A stretch of DNA of 64,000 nucleotides from NCBI GenBank assembly GCA_003255025.1, contig QANY01008203.1, positions 248,001 to 312,000 on the forward strand, in the 5' to 3' direction. Of the stretch, positions 36,501 to 47,663 are shown piece by piece (position 1 is the first letter of the stretch; every line of letters begins with the position of its first letter). The notes under the pieces are model-generated. The model was not told the origin of the DNA, did not search any database, and worked only from the letters and a program-made list of their open reading frames with translations. The DNA comes from Datisca glomerata (Eukaryota > Streptophyta > Magnoliopsida > Cucurbitales > Datiscaceae). Position numbers and translations under genes: made by a program.

Positions 36501-37932
36501 AAAAAACATATGGTTTTAATTGAGTTTTCAATAATACTATCAGAAATTAATGGAAGCCCTTCACAAACATTTAATTGTAGTTCACCAAAGACGGCCAGTA
36601 GTCTTCACACAGCACAATATAGGCTGCATCAATTTTATTTGTGTAGAGAACTAGGCTAGATTGGGGTATATTATATGTACATAATAATTGGTATAAAAAA
36701 TATTTGATGGTATCGTACAACGTTTTTAGTGTTGTATGTATAAGCTTTTACATACTGATTCTCGAGGAAATGAATTTTATTTTCTGAAATTTAGTTTTAT
36801 TTTCGAACATCTGAATAAAAAAATATTCGTACGGAAAAGATTGAATGTGTTTCTGTTTGTACATAAGAATAGTGCAACTAGAATACAAACCAACATAACA
36901 TTGGTCTTTATAGATTGGGAAATATTAGGTTGATGAGGTTCAATGTGATCCATATTGAAAAGAGGACGACTCATCTTAGGGTTTTCTATAATAAATTCCA
37001 TTTACTCTACTAGTTGGGATTGGTTTTCACATCAGAAGAGCTAGGTTTTAGCTTTCAGCAAAAACTTCTGTTTACCCTATTTTAGGTTGTGTATATATAA
37101 CTTAGGGCGTCTATTTGATATTTCTTTTGTAATTTTTTGTATTTATTACTAAATTATTTGTATAAACCAAAAGTCATGTGTCAAAAGTGTTTTTATTAAA
37201 AGCATTTTCGAACATTTTGAAGAATGTTCATGTTATACGCCTCCTCATTCAATTCTTTTAAAATCTTTAGATCAATTTTTTTTTTCAAGAATCTCATTTT
37301 TTTCTTCTATTCTGTCAAAAGCGTGCCTGAGACTAATTCAGTCATATCTCAAATAATAATTATGAAATTGTTTCAAACAAATGCACTCACAAATTAATCA
37401 ATGCTTACATATCTATGCAAATAATTTAAAACAAAATCATTTGATCGATTTCAGGGTTTTAACAAAAATTGATAGTCTTCAACAATTATTTATATGAAAG
37501 GAAAGTTGATAGGGACCCATAGATTGAGTGTTGATCAGATACTTAATTATGCAATTAATATTCGTGTGCCTCACTTGAAAAATCAAAACCTTTCTACGCC
37601 TGAATCCTAATTATTTCAAACAACAACAAAAATAAAAATAAAATACTCATCAGTAAATATTTTTCACGAAATCTAGTTTCATGTTTTGTAATATAAAAAG
37701 AATTAATGCAAATGGTAAAGTCTCTTTACGTCAACATGTTTTATTTCATGTAAATTAAAAGCAATAATGAAGATTAAAAAAAAGTAGAAAAAGCTTATGA
37801 ATTTTGAGCTGGAAATGAAGGGTAGTTTGGTCAAGCAGAGTTCTATCTGATGAAAATTTATTTCATTATCCCATTTATGTCGCTGACCTCTCCTTCTCTG
37901 CCCATCTTTTCCATTAACAAAGACTTTCTCTC

Positions 37933-37934
<2 letters not shown>
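33581..37934. other. upstream intergenic region of the MYB gene
   Basis: AT-rich, no supported gene over 4.3 kb. A two-copy tandem repeat lies at 35138-35400. No recognisable transposon. Part of this stretch presumably holds the distal promoter of the MYB gene. Confidence 0.55.
35138..35400. repeat. tandem duplication, period 130 bp, two copies
   Basis: Copies start at 35138 and 35268. Both hold GAAA-ACTCTTCAT, TTTAATTTTGAG, TTAAGA-TAAT and TTTTATATATTGTAT blocks. Confidence 0.75.

Positions 37935-37988
<54 letters not shown>
37935..37988. repeat. CT microsatellite, about 27 units, in the MYB promoter/5' UTR
   Basis: An uninterrupted CT run ends about 105 bp before the MYB start codon. GA/CT tracts here are common in plant promoters and 5' UTRs, where BASIC PENTACYSTEINE (GAGA-binding) proteins can act. 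Length is likely to vary between individuals. Confidence 0.95.
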
Positions 37989-37991
<3 letters not shown>

Positions 37992-38027
37992 ACTCCCACC
38001 ATCACTTTAAAATTCTTGAAACTTACA

Positions 38028-38035
38028 TATAAAAG
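38028..38035 (+). promoter_or_regulatory. possible TATA box of the MYB gene
   Basis: TATAAAAG lies 59 bp before the start codon. If used, transcription would start near 38,060 with a short leader and the CT tract would be promoter. If a more distal site is used, the CT tract is in the 5' UTR. The sequence alone does not decide. Confidence 0.35.
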
Positions 38036-38093
38036 AGCAAAACAAGAGAGCTTACACTTCTCTTCTGATTCAAAAGAAGGCAGTAGAGAGCAA

Positions 38094-39900
38094 ATGGGAA
38101 GGTCACCATGCTGCGACAAGGTGGGCTTGAAAAAAGGACCATGGACTCCTGAAGAAGACCAAAAGCTCTTAGCTTACATTGAAGAACATGGCCATGGAAG
38201 TTGGCGCGCTTTGCCTTCAAAAGCCGGTTGATAAAATAGCTTATTTTTTTAACAGAAGTGTTTAATTATGAGAGAGTGAAGTTCACATGTGGCAATATTG
38301 CTTATAAAAACTTGACATTTTTGTCGTCGTCGTCGTTGTTGTTGCAATTGTAGGGTTACAGAGATGTGGAAAGAGCTGCAGATTGAGATGGATTAATTAT
38401 CTGAGACCTGATATTAAGAGGGGCAAATTCAGTTTGCAAGAAGAACAAACCATTATTCAACTCCATGCCTTGTTAGGTAACAGGTACAGGAATTTTTTGG
38501 TACTTTATGTGCAAAATTTCACAAATTTTAGCACTTCTGGGTGTTTGGTTTACAGTTCTGCTATCTGCATGGGTTTGAAAAAAAGCAAGAATTGGGTCTG
38601 AAGTGGTGTCTTCTTTGAGATTTTCAATTAAAACAATCAGAATTTAGAAAGAAATGCTAATAATTTTACCAATTATTAGCATGATTCATCATTAAAAGCA
38701 AAAATTACCCATTAAAGTCCAATATGCAGCAACTCTACCTTATAGCCTGCACCTACATATTTTCACTTTTGAGCTAAATATTTAAAGTATGATTATTTCA
38801 ACTATTTCTCCACTATGTATCATCAATTCCTTCTGACACCCAAGTTTACTTAATGTGGGTGTTCTTAATTGCCATGGATCTTCTTGGATTCTTCTTCTGC
38901 ATGACATAGGAAATAAAAAAGGCTTTATCTTTTTCACGGGGTTGATGAATTTTATGGTTTTGTTTCATTTTTTTATGCCTGTCAATTGTTGTCATAGTTA
39001 AGTGTTTGTCTTGTTGTGATCAGGTGGTCGGCCATAGCAACTCACTTGCCAAGGAGAACAGATAATGAGATAAAAAACTACTGGAACACCCATTTGAAGA
39101 AAAGATTAGCCAAAATGGGGATAGACCCAGTCACCCACAAGCCCAAAAACGATGCTTTACTGTCTACTGACGGTCAATCAAAGAATGCAGCCAATCTTAG
39201 CCATATGGCTCAGTGGGAAAGTGCTAGACTTGAAGCTGAAGCAAGATTGGTCAGAGAATCAAAGCTACGTTCAAACTCATTTCAACAGCTTAATAATAAT
39301 AGCCCTGCTTTTGCATCTTCATCCTCTGCTTCATCTTCAGCTCTTCATCTTTTCAACAGATCAGCCATGAATAATGGGTGGTCAAGATCCACTGAGGCAA
39401 ATGGTCGAACAGGTGAGCTTGAGCTTGAATCTCCAACTTCTACACTCACATTCTCAGAGAACGTGCAACAAAATTCAATTTCAATGACTGAGTTTGTGGG
39501 TAGTTCTGGTTCTGGGTCTGGTTCTTCTGAGATTATCAAAGAAGGAGAACAACAATGGAAGAAGGTGTTTGAAAATTCAACCCAGTTGCCAGAATACAAA
39601 GACGGCATTGAAAATGCAATCTCTTTCTCATCTAGCATACATGATATGACATTATCCATTGAAGGAACATGGAATATTCCAGAATCACTGCGAACCAAAA
39701 CAGATGTTATGGCGGCAGATGAGGGGTTTACCAATCTTTTGCTTAACAATTCAGATGAACAAAGCCTGTCAGACGGCAGTGGTGACTCTGAGGACGGCGG
39801 TGGCAGTGGCAGTGATCATTACTATGAAGATAACAAGAATTACTGGAACAGTATTCTTAATTTGGTGAATTCCTCACCGTCTGGTTCTCCAATGTTCTAA
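38094..39900 (+). CDS. MYB106/MYB16-like: R2R3-MYB transcription factor, MIXTA-like (subgroup 9)
   Basis: Three exons: 38094-38226, 38354-38483 and 39024-39900 (133, 130 and 877 nt), giving 379 residues. Introns are GT..AG, 127 and 540 bp, at the positions usual for R2R3-MYBs, splitting Gly45 and Arg88. Start [17 protein letters not shown] is the standard N-terminus. R2 has Trp17, 37 and 57; R3 has Phe70, Trp89 and Trp108. The bHLH-binding signature is incomplete ([12 protein letters not shown] lacks the Arg). Residues 150-167, [18 protein letters not shown], are the subgroup 9 motif; [19 protein letters not shown] and the C-terminus ending SPSGSPMF match MYB16/MYB106. Family members are nuclear regulators of conical cells, trichomes and cuticle. 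The C-terminal half is Ser/Asn-rich and acidic, fitting an activation region. No disabling change is seen. It is the only intact host gene in the window. Confidence 0.96.
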
Positions 39901-40965
39901 AAAAATTAATGTAACAAATCTCAAGCCAAATGTTGGAACTGAAATGGGCCAAAGCAGATTTTATAGTAAACGTGTAATGAGTGCTTCACATGCTTTCAAA
40001 GCGAAGTGGGGAAGCAACAAATATATATATAGCTTTTTGGCAATTTCTCACCCTCACATCATCAGAATTGTTGATAGTATCATTAGTTTCAATTGTAAGA
40101 ACAACCCCCATGATAGATTTATGTGTTTTTATTCTGTGTTTGTACCTGTTTTGGTTATAGACTGGTGCTCTTTAAAAGACTGATTCTAGTATATACATAT
40201 ATGTGAATAAATGACATTTTTTTACAGGTTTGTTTTTTTTTTACCAATTTTAAGTTGGTTCTCTTTGTATGAAAAGTCTCTAGATACATACTGTCTTGTC
40301 CATTATGACACGTATTGATTATCCAATTTAATGCTTTGGGTCTCATGTCAATTTGTGGCTTTGTTTTTCTGAAAATTATATCATACGAAATCACACTACA
40401 CGGCAATTATTACACTTATTATTTTAAGAAACTTAAGAAAGTAACTCAAATAAAATCATTCTTTATTCATTTAAACACAAATACAAAGTTATCACTCATT
40501 GAACAACTCACCACCCGGTTTTATATACTCTTATTATTAAATTGCAATTGATAACCATTTCCTAGAAAAAGAAATGTAGGAAGGTTTATCTTCAAAAAAA
40601 ATATACATGACAATGTGGGGTGGATTAGATGATGATAATGTTATAGATGTGTAAGTTTAATTGAGATGTTTTGATGTATCTCCTGATTTTTATCGCTAAT
40701 AGCATTTGTTTAACAAATATCTATGAAGGTTTAAAGTAAAAAAATTACTTTAGATTTCTCAAAACCAAGATTTTTACAATGGAATCATTTTTTTTCTTCA
40801 AAAAACCACAATGATGATATAGATGGATTCTATCGTTTAATGAAAAATGACTTAGGGAATACAATAGATATAAGAATTTTAGAAAACTTAGAAAGATAAT
40901 GTAATAAATATTACATGTAGACACTATTATAGATTTTTTGTAGTAAGAAAATTCACGAAAGAAAC
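39901..40965. other. MYB 3' flank, no further gene recognised
   Basis: Includes the probable 3' UTR to about 40,230, then AT-rich sequence up to the gypsy LTR. Confidence 0.55.
40206..40211 (+). terminator. possible polyadenylation signal of the MYB gene
   Basis: AATAAA 306 bases after the stop, downstream of T-rich sequence with TGTA motifs near 40,140. Plant signals are loose, so another site could be used. Confidence 0.4.
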
Positions 40966-41619
40966 TGTTATGGGCATTTTCAGACTACCAGTAACATGGT
41001 GCCACGTGACATGTTTCGCTGAGGGGTTACGTCAGGCAAAGGCAGGAAGGGCCCAGTCACCCCGGAGGAGAAAGACAACCTGACCTGTCGGTTCGTAGAT
41101 AGCTCGAGTCACACCGACGAGAACAGGCAAAGGATAGCAGGAATGCGGCTAGTGAAAAAAGGCTCGACTAACCCCCGCGTCACCATCACATTACTCGCCG
41201 AAAGTAAGCTCCCACGCGGCATCCTCCTCTTCGGCCCAAGTACTTATCAGGTCCTATCATCATGATGACGCGTCAGATCAACCCTCGTTCAGTCGCTTCG
41301 CCTACTCTCGAATCCGTCCGAGGAAAATCAACATTTAATAAGCGTACCTTGATGTCAGCTCAGGGGACAAATGCATTAAATGTTGCCTCCTACCCGTCCA
41401 ATAAGAATTAAATATCACATCACCCAAGCTTTTCCTAGACACGTCCTCCCAAAGAACCTCTGCTAAAATTCATCCAAATTTCTAACTTCAACATCAGAGG
41501 CCTTCGGCGAGGACACCATCCCCGATCAGCCTCGCTCTTCAAGTTTGTTTGTTTGTGTTGTGCAGGTTTCCAGCCACGATTGAAGAACACGTGTACTATT
41601 GAGTAAATCAACATCAAAA
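40966..41619 (+). repeat. 5' LTR of the gypsy element
   Basis: Starts TGTTATGGGCATTTTCAGAC; matches the 3' LTR through CCAGTAACATG, GAGGGGTTAC, CAGTCACCCCGGAGGAGAAA, GCTCGAGTCACAC and CCTATCATCATGATG. It ends just before the primer binding site and lacks about 50 bp that the 3' LTR has. Confidence 0.87.
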
Positions 41620-41620
41620 G

Positions 41621-41640
41621 TTAGCGCCATCTGTGGGGAC
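41621..41640 (+). other. gypsy primer binding site region
   Basis: TTAGCGCCATCTGTGGGGA follows the LTR. It is close to the TGGCGCCGTCTGTGGGGA-type site common in plant gypsy elements, with two changes. Confidence 0.7.
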
Positions 41641-42164
41641 GACATCAAAACCATCCCCCCCTCTAAAAAAGTGGAGACTCCTACCTTCTCCACAAAAAGG
41701 AAAATGAGTTTACGTCCTCATCCCAATCTGATGAGGTTCATGACAAAGAAGAAGAGGATCCACCCTCCTCCTGGGCTAAGAGAATAATTACCTCCCACTG
41801 TGGCAACCACGCATAGGAAAAAAGAAGGATACAGTAACCTCACTCTCCAAAGTAGTTAGGAGAATGGGGAAGGATATGCTAGCCCTTACTCAGATTGTGG
41901 AAGTCTTTTATAAAAGGACACCCCTACCACCCGCAGAAGGGATCCTCCTGCAGTGAAATTTTTTGCCAGAAGAGTCATCCCGCGCGAGGGAGGAAAAGGA
42001 GGAAAACCACCCATGAAAAGATAGAATGGCTCCCGACGTGGAGGAGTGAACCAAGATAAGATATGACTCCACCAAATCCACCAGAGCAATGAAGCTAACA
42101 AGTAACGCTACAGAGAGTTCTGAGCCATAGACTGAGATACAAAAACTTTAAATGCAGCGATAGA

Positions 42165-43080
42165 GATCTAACGGATCGAACTCCCATCGAAGTTCAAGAT
42201 GCTCTCAATCTCGCCTTATGAGGGGACCAAAGACCCGTTCGTGCAACTAGAGACTTTCAAGGTCTGGATAGACCTGCACCACATCCTAGAGCCCATAATG
42301 TGTAAGTTGTTATACCTAACGCTCATAGGGCCTGCCTAGAAATGAATAGATCAGCTGAAACCAAATTTTATTGAACCCATCACTGAATGCTTAAACCTGT
42401 TCTTGGGACATTTCCTAGGATGAAGAAAATGAAGGAGACATCCTTCAACTTGTTGATAGTAAAACATCGGCCGGGGGAGTCGTTGAAAGATTAGATGAAG
42501 CATTTTAACGTGGAGTCTGTACAGGTCGACAACACTAGTGAAGAGACCCTGGTGGCCGCATTGAGAAGTGGGATGACCCACTCATGGATGAGGTGGTCCA
42601 TGACCAAGTACGACCTCGTCTCTCTCACCAAGCTTCAGGCTAGAGTACAAAAGTACATAAGTACGAAGGAGGTAATCCGAGCTGAGAGAGAATTGAAAAG
42701 GCTAGGTGGCCAGAACCTACAAAAATGAAAGGAGCCACAAGAAGATAAGAGGTGTTATCCTCCCAGACCTTTAGACTCGGCACCTCCTGCATCTGAGCTC
42801 TGCCTATTCCTCATGAGTTGGCGCGAGGGGAAAATCCCTTACTTAACCAGTCTGTTCGCCACCTATACCTCCCTCACGATCAAAAGGGAAAAGATCTACA
42901 GCATCATCCAAGACATGAGCATGTTGAAGCAACCTCGGACGTTACTACTCCTAATGAAAAGAAGGATATCACTAGGTACTAGGATACCACTAAGTATTGT
43001 AGGTACCATCGGGATTCTGGGAACAACACATAGGGGTGTTTCGACCTTTGAAAACAAATCGAGGCCTTAATACAGAGAGG
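42165..43080 (+). pseudogene. gypsy gag pseudogene
   Basis: Bases 42,180-42,330 give SPYEGTKDPFVQLETFKVW, the start of the retrotransposon gag domain. Bases 42495-42728 give MKHFNVESVQVDN, LVAALRSGMTHSWMRWSMTK and LQARVQKYISTKEVIRAE. Near 43,000 a degenerate block (KYCRYHRDSGNN, then IEALIQRGYLKEF) is the usual end of gag before protease. Frameshifts and stops break it throughout. Confidence 0.83.
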
Positions 43081-43329
43081 ATACCTCAAGGAGTTCATGG
43101 TTGGGTGAAGGAACCGTGGACACGGCAACCCTCCTAGGCAAGAAATGGGGGTCGAGAGACAGCTCGAGTAGAAGGCAAGCTTTGTAAGGGAGATCAAAAT
43201 GATCTTCGGAGGACCCAACACCACTGATTCCAATAAAAAATTGAAGGCGATGGCTCGAGAAGTAGGGCACCTGGTGGTCTTCAACGTCCTCCCCGACCAC
43301 CCAAAATTTAGGTGGAAGAGGTGATTGAA

Positions 43330-43500
43330 TTCACCGAGGTAGAGGCACATCAGATCCACTAGCTACACATTGATGCGTTGATCGTCTCCCCCTAATTGCA
43401 AATATCAAGGCTCAGAGGACTTTGATAGATGACGGGAACTTGTCTGACATCCTAAACTACTTTTCCTTCCTACAAATAGGGTGGATCCAAAATAACTCCG
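43330..43500 (+). pseudogene. gypsy aspartic protease remnant
   Basis: Frames give DALIVSP, IANIKAQRTLIDDGNLSDIL and FSFLQIGW, the layout of retrotransposon proteases, with the DxGSS-like active-site box altered to DDGNLS. The reading stops at the CACTA 2 insertion (43,581). No RT follows on the far side. Confidence 0.65.
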
Positions 43501-43927
43501 CCCATGCCTTACTCCTTCGCCCTTGCTCTTAGGAAGGGACTTTAACTAAAACATAAAGTCAATCTTGTCCAGCGTGAAGTCACTACTACAATTATAGCCT
43601 GCAATGACAGTCACCTATATAGTATAATGACGTCTTTAACATCTATAAAAGGGAAATGGTGTATGGTGGGGTACTTTTGATAACATGACAATTTTAAAAT
43701 AAGCTGTCATAAATACTTTACCTATTATGTCAGTTATTATATGAGCTATCATTAAACATTTTTATAATGACAACATGAAAAAATATGTCATAGTTTTTAC
43801 TAAAAAATTAACTTGCTAATAAAAAATTCACTTTATTTATGAAAATATCATCGTACTTAACTCACCTTAAACCTTAACTTAACTTTTTATAATTGCTTTT
43901 TCCCTTGACAGTGGTGACTGTGTGATT

Positions 43928-44134
43928 GAAGTGGGAGAATCCACCATTTTGAATGAGGGAGAATGAACGATTTTGAAGAGGGAAAGGGAGATTTTTCGAT
44001 TTCGAAGATGGAGAGGGAACTACACAATTTCGAAGTGGTTAAGGGAGACTACACAATTTTGAAGAAGGAGAGAGAGACTGCGCGATTTTGAAGAGGGAGA
44101 GTGAGACTGCGCAATTTCAAAGACGGATAGGGAG
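43928..44134. repeat. GA-rich minisatellite, period 29 bp, about 7-8 units
   Basis: Units follow GAAGAGGGAGAGGGAGACT-type sequence ending in CGATTT; the first two are shorter (23-24 bp). It sits between the left end and the captured exons of CACTA 2. Confidence 0.8.
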
Positions 44135-44289
44135 AAAGCACCAAGAATCGTGCTTTGGCCTACCTCTAAAACCTACAGTCCACCGAAACCCCCACCTCAC
44201 TGCTCGCTTATCAAGCACAACTCCAAGTTCCCCGCACAGTTCGTGACGAAGCCTAGTTGAGGCGTAAAAGTAAATTTCATAGTGGCTTC

Positions 44290-44370
44290 CGTCACAACCA
44301 CAGAAAGATCATTTCCGATGATGATTTGGAGGAGCTGAGGGCTTGCATTGATCTGGTAGGGAATGGCTAA
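44290..44370 (+). pseudogene. possible DUF1685-type fragment in CACTA 2
   Basis: The plus strand reads RKIISDDDLEELRACIDL. This resembles the core of plant DUF1685 proteins of unknown function, whose conserved segment runs (S/T)D(E/D)DLEELKGC(I/V)DLGFGF. The GFGF part is not present. Short match, tentative. Confidence 0.3.
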
Positions 44371-44796
44371 GGTAAGTGAGACAGTCTTACTTTGAACTTT
44401 CTTCAAAGCTTGATAAATGATACTGGTTTATACCTGACGTTATGAGTTTTAGAGAATGAAAAGCCTAGTCCTTTTTAAGATCGTTGTCATTCTGCTATTT
44501 AGCTTCTCAGATTTTACACTTGGAGTTCATACAGGCTCGAGGGTTTTCATATGGGTTACCCAGATCTGAGTTTTTCTTATCCTTACAGAGATTTTAGTTC
44601 GAATAAGAGTCAGAAACTGAAAGATTTAATATAAAGGGAGGATTTGTTCGACATTTTAACATGTAGTAATTTATTTAGAGGAGTTTCTTGTGGGTGTTCA
44701 TCATGTCTTATGGGTATTATAGCTTGAAGGAGACTGATGATATCTTTTTTGTAACTCATCTTCTTCATATCATTCTTATTCTTTTATTTCCCTAAC

Positions 44797-45963
44797 TTCT
44801 CCATGCGAAGCATGTCGATACTGGAATGGGGTTTGAAAGATTAACATCTACACTTCAGAACAAGACGAGCAATTATGGCACTTATGTGTTTGTGCCCATC
44901 TTTCATGAGATCCAAAAGGTGAAGCATTAGTGCTAATAAAATGCTTATTTTTTTGTAGACCTTTTTAAAATGCATAATGTACAACGAAACTGGTTCTCTC
45001 TTGGGGCATGGGATACTGCACAAGTAAATTTTGTGTAGACATGTATAAATCCATGCAGGTACATATATGTACATGCACCAAATACTTTTAACAACTCTGA
45101 TTTTCTTGTTTTTCAGATTCCCTTTCTATTTCCTAATGTTTTAACTACCCATTCACTGCAAGAATCTTGTGAAATTGTTGAATTATACTTTTCCTTATTC
45201 TAGTAAAAATGGACTGACGACCTGCCTAGCAAGAAAGTAGAAATGTAATCTTTAGCCAGAAGAAACATTGCTTAGAATATCAGAGTTTAAGATCTAAGAA
45301 GTGTGCAAAATGAGTTCTTCAAATGATTGGAAGACTATTTTTGGTTTTCATGTTCTTTGAAAATGTTATGAACACATTGGTTTTGGTTTTAGATTAAAAT
45401 AATCACTCATATAATTACCTTTATGAAATTGTCATAATTGTTCACTCTCACCCGAGGGTTGGGGGTCGGAGAGATTTATCTGCTTGTGTGGTTATCTGCC
45501 ATAAATCTTTGTTCTTGTTTTTACTACTTTTCCGTTTGTAACATGATATTCATTTTTGGTAGGTAATGAGGGTCGTGAGTATAATTTAAGGCGTATTCTT
45601 CGTTGGGTTGTTTGGTATGGTAGTGAGGTCTTAAAAGTTCAAGAACGATTTTTCAATGGGTAGGGAGATTCTTGTCCAATTTTTACCTGTAAAAACTTGC
45701 TTTTCTTTGTACCTTTCTATTTGGACCTTTCTAATTCTACTAGCAAAGTTGCAATTTTAATTTTATCTATTCCTAACTTCTATTTCTACCTGGTTAATGA
45801 TCTGGCTTTTCTTTAATGGTTGTGATTTTTGATAACGCATGCTTATAGATATTGTGGTGAAAGTGATGGGTGATGTTTTTCCAGAGCTAAAACAACATGA
45901 AGCACGGATTAGGGAAATCATTCCTGAAGAGGATGCAAGTTTTGGAAAGACTTTCCTTAAGGA
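44797..45963 (+). pseudogene. alanyl-tRNA synthetase gene fragment inside CACTA 2
   Basis: Alanyl-tRNA synthetase charges tRNA-Ala. Three exon pieces appear in order: 44,797-44,918 ([20 protein letters not shown] and [13 protein letters not shown], then a GT donor), 45,563-45,663 ([21 protein letters not shown], ending in a stop after FFNG) and 45,849-45,963 ([20 protein letters not shown] and [13 protein letters not shown]). The latter two follow AG acceptors (GGTAG and TATAG). The pieces come from the catalytic domain end and the following helical part. Between the first and second pieces the conserved coding part is missing. Stops make it non-functional. The intron layout shows capture of genomic DNA. 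Confidence 0.9.
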
Positions 45964-46456
45964 AAGTATATCTGTATTATGGATTTCATGTCCCATTTTA
46001 TTGACATTCTTGAGCTATAGATTCATCTATATATAACGCCATTGAAATTTAAATTGCCTTCAAAATCAAAAAATTTATATGTTACGAATTTCTTCTGCTC
46101 TTAGAATTTTCATAGTTCAACAATATCATAGATAATGTAATATATGTTGATATTGACTTATATTGTTATAGATTAATTTAATAAATCAAAGTTGTGTGCT
46201 GCCCGGATGTTTATAAAAAATTATTTTGACGTAGATGTTTATAAAAAAATGTCATGGAAAAGCAATTTATTACCTTTTTATGACATTTTTTTAGAACAAC
46301 TGGCTCTTTGATTACGGGTATTCCCCATCATTAAAAGCAAAAAATGGGGACTTTTTAATGATGTGGAAGGCAAAGATGACAGTCGATCGGCCGCTATTAT
46401 AGAATTTTAATGACGGGTTTTCACCGTCATCTAAAGCCAAAATTTTAGTAGTGAGT

Positions 46457-47663
46457 CCTTACCACGATGTAATCTCTAGAGCACCCAGAAATCAACCAGG
46501 GTCCTCTACGAGTTGGGTTGGAAATGGGCCAAAACGATACTTGTGGTAGAGAACCACTCCCTCAGAAAGGGATGTTGGGAAACCTTAGCCCACACTCCAA
46601 TGAGGCCAAATACAACCCATCCCCTTCGTGTCGCGGGGCACTTATCCTCTCACCCACCTCCGACAGTCGTAGTTGAATGTAGTCGAGGAGGTGATACGTC
46701 CTCTGAATCGCATCTAAGTCATCCTCCGAAAGGGAGAAATAATATTTGTCGCCCCTTCATGGGTCAGCACCCTCGCTTGAACTAGTGTGGACTCTGGAGC
46801 CAGTTCGGAGGTCAGCAGCCTCGATTGGTGCATAGGTGCACTTCATATGGTCTATGAATTTCCTAGAAACCCAAGAGAAAAATAGAAAGGTGAGGACGAA
46901 GGAAAGAAACAAAAAGGGTAAAAGGTAAAGAAAAGAAACCTACCATAAGGAAACAATGACATCAAGGAACATGAGTCAGAACGCAAACAAGCGACCTACA
47001 AAATGTCCTATGAGACAACGGAAAGGATGATGAAAGCCCTAACTGATGAAATTTAGGGGGAAGCCTCGAAAGAAGCCAGATTGATAGGAGAAACAAGGGA
47101 AGAAGAAGAAGGAAATCAACTGAGGGCAAGAAGGGATTTCTAGTTCTGAAAGGGGCAAAGGAAGTTTTGGAAAGGATGCTCGTCTTTCACTTGGGGTAAA
47201 CTGGATGAAGAAAGGAAGGGAACCACCCATTTATAAGCCTTGGCTTGGACACCGATAAGGACCATTAAATCAACCAACGATCAAGATGATGCATGTTCGT
47301 GGACTGATGGAGCGAGCTTGGGAACTTAAACGCGCTCACGTGCCCATAGAAGTGGCAGGTGACGCTTCAATGAGTCAGATATCGCGACTACTCCCGAGAG
47401 GCGATTAAGTTTGAATTTTAACAAAAGCGAAGGTACACGCGTGCACGAACAAGTCACCTAAATGGGCAATCGGACATTTAGTTCAACCACTGTAGGCATC
47501 CCATAGGCGTCCCAGCAGAACGAAATTCAAACACAAGAATGAACTGCTCGTGATAAACGGAGCTATTGGCTCCTCATCCATCCAGCTCGGGCCAAAACCT
47601 GAATAAAGGAGTTTTCAGACTTGGGCGGGCAGAACCCGCATAGAATCTTCGACTAGGGGCAAC
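46457..47663 (+). other. gypsy internal remainder after CACTA 2, ending in a polypurine tract
   Basis: No RT, RNase H or integrase. Short frames only, several purine-rich. ACTAGGGGCAA at about 47,653-47,662 precedes the 3' LTR and fits a polypurine tract. Confidence 0.6.

Larger units (their letters stand above)
43581..46453. mobile_element. CACTA transposon 2 carrying host gene fragments
   Basis: Left end CACTACTACAATTATAGCCT and right end reverse complement CACTACTAAAATTTTGGCTT agree at 16 of 20 positions. A perfect 3-bp duplication AGT flanks them (43578-43580 and 46454-46456), which fixes both ends. It lies in the gypsy element and is therefore younger than it. Subterminal TGTCAT/ATGACA motifs recur. 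Inside are a 29-bp minisatellite (43928-44134) and three alanyl-tRNA synthetase exon pieces. No transposase is visible. Confidence 0.93.

Noticed and set aside
37850..38032. Small frame upstream of MYB (possible uORF) ending in Ser-Leu repeats
   Set aside because: It translates the CT microsatellite; no evidence that its ATG is transcribed.
38383..38601. A 72-residue MYB-like frame extending past the second exon
   Set aside because: It reads through the GT donor at 38484; the exon ends there by R2R3-MYB intron position and the next exon continues at 39024.
45763..45996. Minus-strand 77-residue frame over the AlaRS piece
   Set aside because: It is the reverse shadow of the captured exon on the plus strand.
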